Assembly: GCF_000621745.1 (NCBI RefSeq)
Contig: NZ_JHXK01000009.1
Coordinates: 62,001-126,000 of the forward strand
Direction of reading: 5' to 3'
From: Clostridium beijerinckii HUN142
GTDB taxonomy: Bacteria; Bacillota; Clostridia; Clostridiales; Clostridiaceae
Length of the DNA: 64,000 nt
Part shown: in pieces, positions 7,813 through 16,705 of the stretch
Layout: the number at the start of each line of letters is the position of its first letter
Position numbering within the stretch: the stretch's first letter is position 1
Translations under genes and position numbers: made by a program
Notes under the pieces: generated by a model
Databases searched by the model: none
The model's input: only the letters and a program-made list of their open reading frames with translations
Told to the model about the DNA's origin: nothing

Positions 7813-8946
7813 TTACTCTATGCTTATAGTTTTATCAAGAAGAATTGAATCTCCAACTTCCTCATATCCATCATCTGAATTTTTAATAGTTTCCTTTTGC
7901 TCTAGTTTATCCTTATATATAATAACTCTTAAACTCTTACAATCCTTAGATAAAGCACCGAAATAATTTATTTTTTTATTTCCATCAAGTGATCTCCCGC
8001 TATCAGGTTTAAGGTTTCTATTTTTATCATCAATTACTTTCATATTATAATGCTCATTATCTGGATTAGTACTATTTATTACTACACTAAATGGTGTAAC
8101 CTTAATAGAATCTATTGAAAATCCATTATCTGTTTTATAATTAATATCTATATTTTTACTTATAGATTTATCTACTTTAACTGGCACCTTAAATGCCCAA
8201 TTTCCATTAAAAATTTGATTTTTAGGATTATTATAAAAAACAGGTATCGTTAATGAAGTAATTTTAACTTCAAAGTCAAAGTTATCAGGAATTTCTTTAC
8301 CTAATGAATTTAGATAATATTTTTTCATACCTATAAATGTATGTTCATCTATGAACTTTCCATCTAATCCAGAAACCTTACCCATAACTAATTCATTATC
8401 AGAAAAATTCACCTTATGATATGCTTCATTTTCTAAAAGTTGATCACTATCTAGTGGCTCATTTCCATTTAACTCATACTTAAAAGATTCCTTACTTTCA
8501 ACTTTATATGCTACATATAATCCTTCTCCATCACATAAAATATCTGATAAGGTAACCTTTATTCCATTATCTGATACAACTTCATTTAATGATGCAGCAT
8601 ATTTAGAGTAATCTGCTGGAGACTCAACATTTTTCTCAATTACTTTAAATATACTTCCGATTATAGGCAGTTTTTCAGCTAAAGCTGGATTTATAGCTCC
8701 CACGGTAAATACAAAACTAATGCTTGCTGCTGCAATAGTAATACGTTTTATTATAGTATTTTGTTTTTTATTAATTTTAATATTCTTAAATACTTGCTTC
8801 TTAATTTCTTTTATATCTTTTGAAGTTACTTCAATATCATCTAATTCAAGCTCTTCTTCTAAAATATTCACATTGTTGAGTATCTCTAATAATTCCTTTT
8901 CATTAATTAATTCGCTTGTGCAAGAATCTTTCGTCGCATCCATCAT
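7813..8946 (-). CDS. DUF4179-type membrane anti-sigma factor
   Basis: 377 residues: a cytoplasmic N-terminal region of about 85 residues, one membrane segment (near 89-108, ITIAAASISFVFTVGAI), then a large extracytoplasmic domain of DUF4179 type. Its start overlaps the sigma gene stop by 4 bases (ATGA), a classic sigma/anti-sigma coupling. It presumably holds the partner ECF sigma factor inactive until an envelope signal. The stimulus is unknown. A terminator follows. Confidence 0.82.
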   Translation of the reverse strand: MMDATKDSCTSELINEKELLEILNNVNILEEELELDDIEVTSKDIKEIKKQVFKNIKINKKQNTIIKRITIAAASISFVFTVGAINPALAEKLPIIGSIFKVIEKNVESPADYSKYAASLNEVVSDNGIKVTLSDILCDGEGLYVAYKVESKESFKYELNGNEPLDSDQLLENEAYHKVNFSDNELVMGKVSGLDGKFIDEHTFIGMKKYYLNSLGKEIPDNFDFEVKITSLTIPVFYNNPKNQIFNGNWAFKVPVKVDKSISKNIDINYKTDNGFSIDSIKVTPFSVVINSTNPDNEHYNMKVIDDKNRNLKPDSGRSLDGNKKINYFGALSKDCKSLRVIIYKDKLEQKETIKNSDDGYEEVGDSILLDKTISIE

Positions 8947-9509
8947 ATCATCTCCCTTTTTACTTTAGATAACATTTTTTCCTTTAGGCGTTTTCTTCCG
9001 CGCCACAATCTGTTATCAACAGCTTGTCTAGTTAGCTCTAAAGATTTAGCTATTTTCTCAATAGATTCCTCCAAGAAATATCTCCTAATAAAAATCTCGG
9101 AATCTATTGTTCCAAGTTCCTTAATTATCTTTATAATTTCATCCTTATTTTCTGATGCCAATATATACTCTTCTGTGTCATTAAGGGCAGTAGTATTATA
9201 ATGATTTATATTTTGAATATTATAATTTTTAATTAGCTTTTTTCTATAATCGATCGCTTTATACTTTGAAATTGCAATAATCCATGATTTGAAGCTAGCT
9301 TTCTGATTATCATAAGTTTTTATATTATACCAAACTGCTGTAAATACATCACTTACACACTCCTGAATGGATTCTTTATCTCCAAATGAATTTAAAATAT
9401 TATAAATGATTTTATAGACTAACTTTCCATAGTTATCAATTGCATAATCCAAAGCATCAGAATTCCTATTTTTAATTTCTTCTGCTAGGTTTTGTTCCCC
9501 TACTTTCAA
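8943..9509 (-). CDS. ECF-type RNA polymerase sigma factor
   Basis: 188 residues with sigma region 2 (DVFTAVWYNIKTYDNQKASF, then KSWIIAISKYKAIDYRKK) and region 4 (SIEKIAKSLELTRQAVDNRL). First gene of a two-gene operon with the anti-sigma factor. Expected to direct an envelope-stress or peptide-stress regulon. GAGGTGAAG precedes the start. Confidence 0.92.
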   Translation of the reverse strand: MKVGEQNLAEEIKNRNSDALDYAIDNYGKLVYKIIYNILNSFGDKESIQECVSDVFTAVWYNIKTYDNQKASFKSWIIAISKYKAIDYRKKLIKNYNIQNINHYNTTALNDTEEYILASENKDEIIKIIKELGTIDSEIFIRRYFLEESIEKIAKSLELTRQAVDNRLWRGRKRLKEKMLSKVKREMI

Positions 9510-9661
9510 TTCTTCACCTCATTTTAACCTCTATTATGTCTGAAATAATACTTTCCAGACGTCTGATTTTCATATCAATTATTAAATACTGCTTAATTAC
9601 AAATAATCTCCCACATATTCAAAAAGTTTTACTTTTAGTTATTAAAAAACTTTATAGTAAA

Positions 9662-9829
9662 TTAACTATAATATATTTTATAAATGATCTTTTTGCTTTT
9701 TTCTTTATTAAATCGTATATAAAGTCCTGTACTTACATAACTTTCCATAATTCTTCTTCTAGAAACAAAAGAAGAAGAACCTTCATCATCTCTATCTGGA
9801 CTTGGTTCTCCTCCGTTACTTAAGTACAT
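9662..9829 (-). CDS. Small ORF carrying the EPSPD repeat (55 aa), doubtful
   Basis: Minus-strand ORF beginning MYLSNGGEPSPDRDDEGSSS. A sequence related in both DNA and encoded peptide recurs at 20084-20155, where it lacks a start codon. No ribosome-binding site is seen, so this may be a remnant or a DNA/RNA repeat rather than a gene. Confidence 0.25.
   Translation of the reverse strand: MYLSNGGEPSPDRDDEGSSSFVSRRRIMESYVSTGLYIRFNKEKSKKIIYKIYYS
9751..9823 (-). repeat. Dispersed repeat, copy 1
   Basis: About 70 bases similar to 20084-20155, sharing the exact core TCTGGACTTGGTTCTC. The core forms GAACC/GGTTC (9777-9781 with 9804-9808) around a conserved loop AAGTCCAGAT on the minus strand. Origin unknown. 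Confidence 0.6.
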
Positions 9830-9928
9830 TATTAAGTTATAATATATATTAAGCTCTATTTACCACATATAATATCTACATTCATTATTTATTTTCTTAC
9901 CAATCTTTTAACGATATCAACTACTAAA

Positions 9929-10900
9929 TTACAGTTTAGCAATATCACTTACTACAATAAGCAAATCTAAAAGAATTACCAGAATTATTGTAAAAGATGT
10001 AAAAAATCTTAACATTATCCCCTTTTCCATTTTATTATTTTCCAGCCACTCTTTAATATAATCTTTATAATAAACAAAAGCCATTATTAATATTATTGTA
10101 GAAATTACAATAACAATTATGCTAATAATATTTACTGTATTTTCACTCACATGAGAATTGATATCCGAAAGTACTTGAACACAAGTATTATTTAACATAT
10201 GTAATAGGATAGTTAGTTTTATTGAATATTCTGTAGCTAGATATCCTAAGATTATACCAATTATTATTGCCATGAATACTTGATAAAAGTTACCATGCAT
10301 TAGTCCAAATAATATTCCCGAAGCTAATATAGCAAAACGTCTTCCATATTTCTCAAGACTCCTAAGAACCGCGCCTCTATAAATAAATTCTTCAATAATC
10401 GGTCCTATTATACAGCTATACATTATCATTGATATTACTGGTTGATTGATGTCTTTTAAAATGTCTAAAGCAGAATTTGCGCTAAACCCAATTGTATTTA
10501 ATCCCCATTCTAACCCATCCGTAAATAATCCCAATAAATTGTTAGCTGCAAATAAAATAATAAAGCTTATAGTCACAATTTTTAATGTAAATTTTCTATT
10601 TACCACTTTAAGATCATATTGAAAAAATTTCTTTCCTCTATAAACTAAAATTGGTATAAATGCAATTAAAACTACTAAAATACTACTTGTCCCTTGAAAG
10701 CTAGGCTTATTAAATATATTATCAATTTGTTCATCACTTATATTGGAATTCTTTATTATTTCAATTACTGCAACCCCTATACCTAATGCAATTATAATTC
10801 CATATAGAAGTAATTCTTTTAAAATTAAAGCAATTCCAAGTTTATTAAAATCCTTCTTCATTAATTTTTTAATAGCCTTAGCCTCATTATTATTAATCAT
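9929..10900 (-). CDS. CPBP-family intramembrane metalloprotease
   Basis: 323 residues, about eight membrane segments. The CAAX-protease/bacteriocin-processing (Abi) motifs are present: EEFIYRG, FGLMHGN and HMLNNT, which give the metal-binding Glu and His residues. It lies downstream of a GHKL kinase/LytTR regulator pair, as often seen in peptide-signalling or bacteriocin-immunity loci, but no peptide gene was found. Role in peptide maturation or self-protection is inference. Confidence 0.85.
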   Translation of the reverse strand: MINNNEAKAIKKLMKKDFNKLGIALILKELLLYGIIIALGIGVAVIEIIKNSNISDEQIDNIFNKPSFQGTSSILVVLIAFIPILVYRGKKFFQYDLKVVNRKFTLKIVTISFIILFAANNLLGLFTDGLEWGLNTIGFSANSALDILKDINQPVISMIMYSCIIGPIIEEFIYRGAVLRSLEKYGRRFAILASGILFGLMHGNFYQVFMAIIIGIILGYLATEYSIKLTILLHMLNNTCVQVLSDINSHVSENTVNIISIIVIVISTIILIMAFVYYKDYIKEWLENNKMEKGIMLRFFTSFTIILVILLDLLIVVSDIAKL

Positions 10901-11055
10901 TTAATTCACTCCCATTTTCTTGTTTGATTTTCTTTTATTTATCTAATCCAATATTACTATTATAAAAAGATTCTCTTCTAAATTATTACGTGAATTGTAT
11001 AAATTATGGAGTGAAATGATAAATGCATAAGTTACCGGTGGTAATTTGTTACTTT

Positions 11056-12366
11056 CTAATATGCATTATTAGCCAAAACAATCTCAAGTTCAAACAAGTC
11101 ATCAGCGACCTTAATTTTAAAATCACCATTATATTCATTAACAGCAGCCCTTATATTTTCTAATCCAAAGCCATGATTTTTTTCATCCACTTTACTTGTT
11201 TTTATTATATTTTTATTTGTTATTTTTAATTTTCCTTTTACTGAATTTGTAAAACTTAAAACAAGAAAATTCCTACTATTTTTAATTTCTATTTTTATTT
11301 TTCTCATAGAAGTTTCTTCAATTTTTATACAAGCTTCAATAGCGTTATCTATTGCATTTGCAAATATAGTACATATATGAACAGGTTTAATTAAAAGACT
11401 TTCGCAAAATACTCCTTCTAATTCGAATGAAATGTTATTTCTTTCCACAATTGAATATTTTTCATTAATAATCGAATCTGCAATGGAATTTCCAGTATTA
11501 AAAATAGTGTCCACTGTGATTATGCTATCCTGTAAGTTTTTTATATAATCATTCAATTCATTATACTTCCCCTTACTGCATAAATCACTTAGGCATATCA
11601 AGTGATTTTTCATATCATGCTTTAGACGTCTTGTCTCTTTTTGAGAGTTTTTATAGGCTTCAAAATGCTGAAGCTGTATTTCCATATAGTATTCATTTAG
11701 TTTACTAATATTTTTATAATGCCTAGCTGACTTACTCTTTATAATAGAAATAACAGTAGTCACATCCATTGCAATAGTAACAAGATCGACAATTATAAAA
11801 ATAAGCTTATCTGTTACTTTGTCAAATATAATATTTTTTTGTAATTCTTCACTAGCTATTACTATTATTAAAGATAATATATTGGCAGATGTTATTGAAA
11901 ATACATCCCACTTGTTAAGTTTAAAAAAATAATTTATTCCTATTTTACGATTAATTACGATTATCAAAATAACATCTAATAAAGTTCCCAAGTATATAGC
12001 TGAGTTTTCTAACCAAACAAAAATAGATATAGTACAAAATATACTATATAGCAATGATACCATCAATCCTGGAAGCAGCATAATGAATACAGTCGGAACA
12101 ATATATATTATCTTTTTAAAGCCACTAGCTCCATAGGATAAAAAGATAATTATTATTGTGAAGATAATCATTAAAATTAAAGACTGCTCTCCTTCAAACA
12201 TTGACTTTTCTACAATTCTAATTAAAACCTGACTTAAAGCACAACATATCCATACTTTTTTCTTTAAATTGATTTCGTTGCAAAATAAAAATTTTATTAC
12301 ATATAAAAATGCCATAATGTCTAATGTGCTGCTAACAGATTCTAGTATAAAGTTTAATACTTGCAT
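11056..12366 (-). CDS. AgrC-like sensor histidine kinase (GHKL family)
   Basis: 436 residues: six or seven hydrophobic segments in the first 215 residues, a coiled segment, the phospho-acceptor His250 in RRLKHDMKNHL, and a GHKL ATPase domain with N-box and GFGLENI glycine box. Typical of peptide-pheromone receptors such as AgrC. The response regulator is the preceding gene, 12 bases away, so the two form an operon. There is no agrB or agrD in the window; the signal is therefore unknown. Confidence 0.88.
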   Translation of the reverse strand: MQVLNFILESVSSTLDIMAFLYVIKFLFCNEINLKKKVWICCALSQVLIRIVEKSMFEGEQSLILMIIFTIIIIFLSYGASGFKKIIYIVPTVFIMLLPGLMVSLLYSIFCTISIFVWLENSAIYLGTLLDVILIIVINRKIGINYFFKLNKWDVFSITSANILSLIIVIASEELQKNIIFDKVTDKLIFIIVDLVTIAMDVTTVISIIKSKSARHYKNISKLNEYYMEIQLQHFEAYKNSQKETRRLKHDMKNHLICLSDLCSKGKYNELNDYIKNLQDSIITVDTIFNTGNSIADSIINEKYSIVERNNISFELEGVFCESLLIKPVHICTIFANAIDNAIEACIKIEETSMRKIKIEIKNSRNFLVLSFTNSVKGKLKITNKNIIKTSKVDEKNHGFGLENIRAAVNEYNGDFKIKVADDLFELEIVLANNAY

Positions 12367-12378
12367 TTACCACCTCTC

Positions 12379-13086
12379 CTACTTTGCAGTTCTCTTAATA
12401 TATAAATATAAGTTTTCTTTAAATTTTTTATACTTTAATCTGCTAATTAATATTAGTTCATTATTTTCTAGAGTTACTCCTTTAGTATCAAACTTCTTTA
12501 CATAACTCAAATTAACAAGATATCCTCTATGAGTACGAAAAAATCCATCTTCCTTCAATTCTTTCTCAAAATCGTTTAAATTACGCCTTTCGATATAACA
12601 GCTATCAGAGGCGTGAATATATATTTCTTTATCATGAGCCTCTATATACCTGATGTCTTTTATCTTCAATAAAACATCAGTATCTCTTTGATGAACAAGA
12701 ATTCTTCTTGAGCTTGACATTTGCCTCTTTATACTCTCAATAGCTTCTATTAGCTTATTCTCTTGAATAGGTTTCGTCAAAAAACGAAATGCAGAAACCT
12801 CATATCCAGCTGCTGCATATTCATTATGGCTTGTTAAAAATATTATTGGTATATCAGTATCTATCTTACGAATTTCCTCAGCAGTCTTTATACCATCAAG
12901 CCTATTCATTTCAATATCTAAAAAGATCACATCATAATTAGATTGTCCTCTTTCGTATAATTTTAAAAATTCTTCTCCAGATGAAAAACTATTAATAACA
13001 ATATCTAGATCTTTATATCTTTCTTCTATAAGTTGTACTATTTTCTCTCTAAATAGTACCTCATCATCGCATACAGCTATACGCAA
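12379..13086 (-). CDS. AgrA-like LytTR response regulator
   Basis: 235 residues: receiver domain with Asp57 (VIFLDIEMN) and acidic pair CDDE, then a LytTR DNA-binding domain (KDIRYIEAHDKEIYIHASD; FFRTHRGYLVNLSYVK). First gene of the operon with the AgrC-like kinase. Targets probably include the downstream CPBP protease gene, but no clear repeated LytTR site was identified. Confidence 0.92.
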   Translation of the reverse strand: MRIAVCDDEVLFREKIVQLIEERYKDLDIVINSFSSGEEFLKLYERGQSNYDVIFLDIEMNRLDGIKTAEEIRKIDTDIPIIFLTSHNEYAAAGYEVSAFRFLTKPIQENKLIEAIESIKRQMSSSRRILVHQRDTDVLLKIKDIRYIEAHDKEIYIHASDSCYIERRNLNDFEKELKEDGFFRTHRGYLVNLSYVKKFDTKGVTLENNELILISRLKYKKFKENLYLYIKRTAK

Positions 13087-13543
13087 TTTACCACATCCTT
13101 TTTTAACTCTTGTATTTAGATAAATTCAAAAGGCAATTTGACTTTTCCCCTTGTTTTACAAAAAATATATACATCGAAAATAATCAGCTCTGCTGCATAT
13201 GATGAAGTCTTATGGTAACTTTGGAGCCGCTATCCATTTTTACCTACATTATTGATCTTTATTTATTCTTCTTCTAATCACAATAATAAATTTTCACCAT
13301 AATTTTCCTCAACATTTATTATTTTACCACATTGTGTAATTCAAACAAAACTCTAAGCAAAGCTTAATTACACTAACATTGCGTTATTTAATTTTCATAA
13401 ATTAAAATACCCCCTTTATACAAACAGTTTTATTATTTAACTGTCTACTATAAAGAGAGCATATCAATTTACTTAACACCTTTTTTATATTGTCCTTGAC
13501 ATAGGTCTCAGATTAAATCTATCATCATCGACAAGTCTTCTAA
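13087..13543. other. Gene-free stretch upstream of the LytTR regulator
   Basis: AT-rich, no ORF with a ribosome-binding site. Should include the promoter of the agr-like operon. No repeat or structured RNA recognised. Confidence 0.4.
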
Positions 13544-13720
13544 TTATTCAGAGCCATCTATTTTTTTATCAAAAGTTTCTCCCATTTTAGATCTTATTTC
13601 GATTTGTCCTTTACCCATTTGAAAAATCCACCGTAATTTTATTATCCGCTCAAAACTTTCATCTCCAAATATGAAGATCTGTTTTTCTGTCGCAAAATCA
13701 AATAAAAATCCAAGGCTTTT
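13544..13720 (-). pseudogene. Unidentified C-terminal gene fragment
   Basis: A 58-codon open stretch on the minus strand without a start codon but with natural-looking protein composition (contains GFLFDFATEKQIFIFGDESF and MGKGQIEIRSKMGETFDK). An in-frame stop lies just upstream. Probably the tail of a decayed gene; family not recognised. Confidence 0.35.
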
Positions 13721-13816
13721 TTAAATATATAGCCTTCAAGCCCCCATTATTTCAGTATATTCTTCAGAATATTAGAATATATATTGTAGTATTGCGTAAT
13801 ACTTGTACAACAAAAA

Positions 13817-13851
13817 ATACCACAAATTCATTTTATTGAATAATGCGGTAT
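13817..13851 (-). terminator. Terminator after the Isf-like flavoprotein gene
   Basis: ATACCGCATTATTCA / TGAATTTGTGGTAT followed by a T run on the minus strand. Its arm resembles the GAATAATGTGGTAT motif found at promoter 14725. Confidence 0.8.
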
Positions 13852-13880
13852 CCTGATTTATTATTTCATTAAGTTTAACA

Positions 13881-14645
13881 TCACTTCAATATTCTACTAA
13901 TAAGAGAGACAATGGAATTTTTGATTTTTCCCATATGCACTTTATAATAATAATTTTCTTTACTATCCAACCATCCCTTATCACTCCAAAATTTAAAATC
14001 AGCAGAACTTTGTGGTGCCTTTGAAAATGCCCTTTGCTGTATTTTGAAAGTTAAAAGTTTAATAAACGATGGCTTTATAACCTCTGTATTAATTATTTTG
14101 CTGTAGAACAAATCCACTTGTTTATTCAATTTTTTCATTTCCTTCATTGACTTTATATTATCCTTTTCATGCAGTGGAGCATAAGTTAATCCAACTTTTG
14201 TACAGGTTATAAATCCCATTGTGCCAATTATAAAGGATAATATACTTCCCACAACTCCTAATCCCACCGCACCCGTTGATATTACTACCATCGCCTTCTT
14301 CCCATGAAAATCAGGTCGGTGACATCTATAAGCAAAACGATCTAGAAAGTTCTTCATAATCCAGGATACATTGTAAGTATATACTGGCGATCCAAATATT
14401 ACAGCATCTGATTGTTTCATTTTAAATTCAAGGTCATTCCTATCGTCATTTAGCGGGCAGTTTTCTTCGCCTTTTTCAATGCATATAAAGCAACCTTTGC
14501 AGGTATTAATATCGGCCTTACCTAATTGCACATATTCAAATTCAATTGTATTATTCTTTTCTACTAATTTTTGTTCAATTAGTTTAACAGTCTTATAAGT
14601 ATTACCGTTGATTCTGGGACTCCCAATTATAGCCAATATATTCAT
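13881..14645 (-). CDS. Isf-like flavodoxin-fold NAD(P)H:FMN oxidoreductase
   Basis: 254 residues from the chosen ATG at 14645, which has GGGGGA eight bases upstream; an in-frame GTG at 14669 is less likely. The flavodoxin-like fold begins with GSPRINGNTYKT. The compact cysteine motif CKGCFICIEKGEENC (C-x2-C-x2-C-x7-C) is like that of iron-sulfur flavoproteins and probably binds a [4Fe-4S] cluster. Likely an electron-transfer or quinone/nitro-reducing enzyme. Downstream of a shared promoter module (14725). Native partner unknown. Confidence 0.8.
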   Translation of the reverse strand: MNILAIIGSPRINGNTYKTVKLIEQKLVEKNNTIEFEYVQLGKADINTCKGCFICIEKGEENCPLNDDRNDLEFKMKQSDAVIFGSPVYTYNVSWIMKNFLDRFAYRCHRPDFHGKKAMVVISTGAVGLGVVGSILSFIIGTMGFITCTKVGLTYAPLHEKDNIKSMKEMKKLNKQVDLFYSKIINTEVIKPSFIKLLTFKIQQRAFSKAPQSSADFKFWSDKGWLDSKENYYYKVHMGKIKNSIVSLISRILK

Positions 14646-14724
14646 ATCTCTTTCCCCCAAATATTTCACTCATTAATAATTTTACAATTTGTAAGACAAT
14701 TAAATTTCGTCCAAATATATTTTC

Positions 14725-14765
14725 ATTATAACATATTTTGTAAATACCACATTATTCAATTTTCA
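14725..14765 (-). promoter_or_regulatory. Shared promoter/operator module A
   Basis: Extended -10 TGTTATAAT (minus strand, -10 at 14725-14730) preceded by TATTTACAAAATA and TTGAATAATGTGG. Nearly the same sequence occurs at 15190, 16049 and 22161, each before a minus-strand gene. About 80 bases before the 14645 start. Confidence 0.6.
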
Positions 14766-14973
14766 AAGATCATTATTTTCATTAATTACTACTTACTTTC
14801 TACATATTGTGTATTTCAAAAATTCATTTAGGGAATTTTTCGTGTACAAATATGGGCATGTGGTCTAAAATAGAGCCTTCGATTAAGTTTTGCATAGTAG
14901 GGGGGAATATAAATTTAAATCTGTTTTCATTCGTCCCTTTTTAGAATTACGATGTATTTTAAGTATAAAAAAA

Positions 14974-15012
14974 ATACCACGCTCTATTCTTGATTACGAA
15001 ATAGTGTGATAT
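14974..15012 (-). terminator. Terminator after the small ORF at 15069
   Basis: ATATCACACTATTT / AATAGAGCGTGGTAT stem followed by eight Ts on the minus strand. Similar in arm sequence to the terminator at 13817. Confidence 0.75.
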
Positions 15013-15068
15013 TCTAATTTACTATTATATTTTCAGACATAATAACTTCTATGAATTACTCTACAAAC

Positions 15069-15167
15069 TTACTTTCCTTTACCTTTATTAATAGCAAATA
15101 TACTACAAAAAATAGCTGCGCATATTGCAAACCAAAGTGCATTACTAATTTTAAATTCGCCCCTCAA
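15069..15167 (-). CDS. Small single-span membrane protein (32 aa, TTG start)
   Basis: The ORF reads (M)RGEFKISNALWFAICAAIF followed by CSIFAINKGKGK: one hydrophobic helix with a basic tail. It sits between promoter module B (-10 at 15190-15195) and a terminator, with AAAAGG about 9 bases before a TTG start. The complete transcription unit argues for a real gene. Function unknown. Confidence 0.5.
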   Translation of the reverse strand: MRGEFKISNALWFAICAAIFCSIFAINKGKGK

Positions 15168-15189
15168 ATTTAAATTTGCCTTTTAGTTA

Positions 15190-15232
15190 ATTATATCATA
15201 TTTTGTAAATATCAAACTATTCAGTTTTCCAA
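15190..15232 (-). promoter_or_regulatory. Shared promoter/operator module B
   Basis: Minus strand: CTGAATAGTTTGATATTTAC, then AAAATATGATATAAT. The spacer carries the dyad ATATTT-ACA-AAATAT. -10 at 15190-15195, about 20 bases before the small ORF. Confidence 0.6.
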
Positions 15233-15288
15233 GATCATGTTTTTTTATTTACTACATCAAATCTACCTATTAAGTAAATGATCTGAGT

Positions 15289-15936
15289 TTATTTTAAATA
15301 TAGTTCTGGATTTAATGATATTTCTTTTACATCTGAAAAAAATAGTGAGCAATGATATCCATCAGCAACTGCATGATGAACCTGAATGGTTACTGGCATG
15401 ATAATTTTATTACCCTCTTCAAAAAATTTTCCCCATGTTACCATTGGAAACAGAAAAGAGCTACTTCCTTCATTGTTTACATTAAACGATGTGTAATCAA
15501 ACCAAGGCAGGCATGAAACAATAAAAAAATTATTTTGAAATTTTGTTGTAAAATTGGCATCCTGTTTGTAATTGTTTAAAGCATTTTCCATGTCTCCATA
15601 AAAGCTTAAAAATTTATTATTAAATGGTGTATACAAATCACTCATTACTTTAGTCTTATCATTTAATACAGAATAACTTGTACCAATTTCATCAAAGAAT
15701 CCTAATCTACCTTCCTCATCAAATGCCATTTTAAATTCTTGATAACTATTTATAACCTTTGAAACAACCCATGTAAAAGTTGGATAAAATCGTAACTCGT
15801 TAGTTTTTATGTAATTATAAAGATTTGTAATCTCAATATCAACAGTTATACTGTATGTACATTTTGCATTATTAAAGAAATGATTAAAACATTCTTTTCT
15901 AGCCCAAGTATTCATATTGATTATATTAAATCTCAT
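15289..15936 (-). CDS. Chloramphenicol acetyltransferase-like protein (CatA fold)
   Basis: 215 residues, full length for type A CAT, with the usual N-terminal FNIINMNTWARKECFNHFFN and the C-terminal active-site motif HHAVADGYH (residues 187-195). The catalytic His and the Asp-Gly are kept, but the Cys common in HHxVCDG enzymes is Ala. It may acetylate chloramphenicol or another hydroxyl substrate; many clostridial chromosomal copies have no proven resistance role. Promoter module C lies about 115 bases upstream. Confidence 0.85.
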   Translation of the reverse strand: MRFNIINMNTWARKECFNHFFNNAKCTYSITVDIEITNLYNYIKTNELRFYPTFTWVVSKVINSYQEFKMAFDEEGRLGFFDEIGTSYSVLNDKTKVMSDLYTPFNNKFLSFYGDMENALNNYKQDANFTTKFQNNFFIVSCLPWFDYTSFNVNNEGSSSFLFPMVTWGKFFEEGNKIIMPVTIQVHHAVADGYHCSLFFSDVKEISLNPELYLK

Positions 15937-16048
15937 ATTTTATTTTCTCCTTGTATTTAATTTTTACATTCGTATTTTTTATATTTCAAGATTACGAAAC
16001 CTATTATTTTATAGTCTTCCCCTTTAAATCATTTACCATTATAAATTA

Positions 16049-16090
16049 ATTATAGCATAAACTGTAAGTCACATTATTCAGTTTTAAGGG
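16049..16090 (-). promoter_or_regulatory. Shared promoter/operator module C
   Basis: Minus strand: CTGAATAATGTGACTTACAG, then TTTATGCTATAATTAA. The most diverged copy. -10 at 16049-16054; the CAT-like gene starts at 15936. Confidence 0.5.
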
Positions 16091-16205
16091 AGCATATCTT
16101 TTATTTTCTATTCATAATATACATATTGAATATTTTTATTGTACTTTCACATAATAATTTTAGGTGCTTAATATGCTCTAAAATATATGAAAGAAGGCTT
16201 ATCAA

Positions 16206-16523
16206 ATGAAAAAATTTATATATATTCTTTCTACCTTTCTTCTTTTATCATTTACTTTTAATACAGTAAATGTAGCAGCTCAACCAAAAATGTATTCCCA
16301 AGGCTTTTATACTATGAAAGATTTAAATTTAAGTGAAAATGTTAGTTATAAAGTTCAGAACAATCAGCCTTATGTTGAAGGACTATTAATAATTCTTGAT
16401 TCTGATAAAAAGATACAGCAACTTTTACGAATACCAGCTAACGCCACTCAAATTCCTATGATACCTCTTAAATATGACTATAAATTTATAATATATAATA
16501 ATGTTCTTTTGTCTTTCTCTTAA
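16206..16523 (+). CDS. Small secreted protein of unknown function
   Basis: 105 residues with a clear signal peptide (positive MKK, hydrophobic core to about residue 22, cleavage near VAA-QP). The mature part of about 80 residues has no cysteines and no recognised domain. GAAGG precedes the ATG. Single gene, convergent with a minus-strand operon. Not recognised. Confidence 0.65.
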   Translation: MKKFIYILSTFLLLSFTFNTVNVAAQPKMYSQGFYTMKDLNLSENVSYKVQNNQPYVEGLLIILDSDKKIQQLLRIPANATQIPMIPLKYDYKFIIYNNVLLSFS

Positions 16524-16662
16524 AATAGACTTTTGTAGCATCCTTTTTAATTCTATATCAAAACTTAAGCTTCTTAAATGAGTCTTTTTCATAACTTATA
16601 TTTATAAGAGGTACAATATCCGCAGATTTGGCTTCGATACAATTTCCTAGAGAAGAACAAAA

Positions 16663-16688
16663 TCGCAACTTCACTCTGAATATTGCGA
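16663..16688 (-). terminator. Terminator of the LytTR-DUF3021 operon
   Basis: TCGCAA/TTGCGA stem extended by mismatched pairs, followed by TTTTG on the minus strand. Confidence 0.55.
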
Positions 16689-16705
16689 CCTCTATAATTT
16701 TTTAT

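Noticed and set aside
9536-9823. A 95-codon plus-strand ORF
   Set aside because: No ribosome-binding site, low-complexity composition; the repeat it contains reads better on the minus strand.
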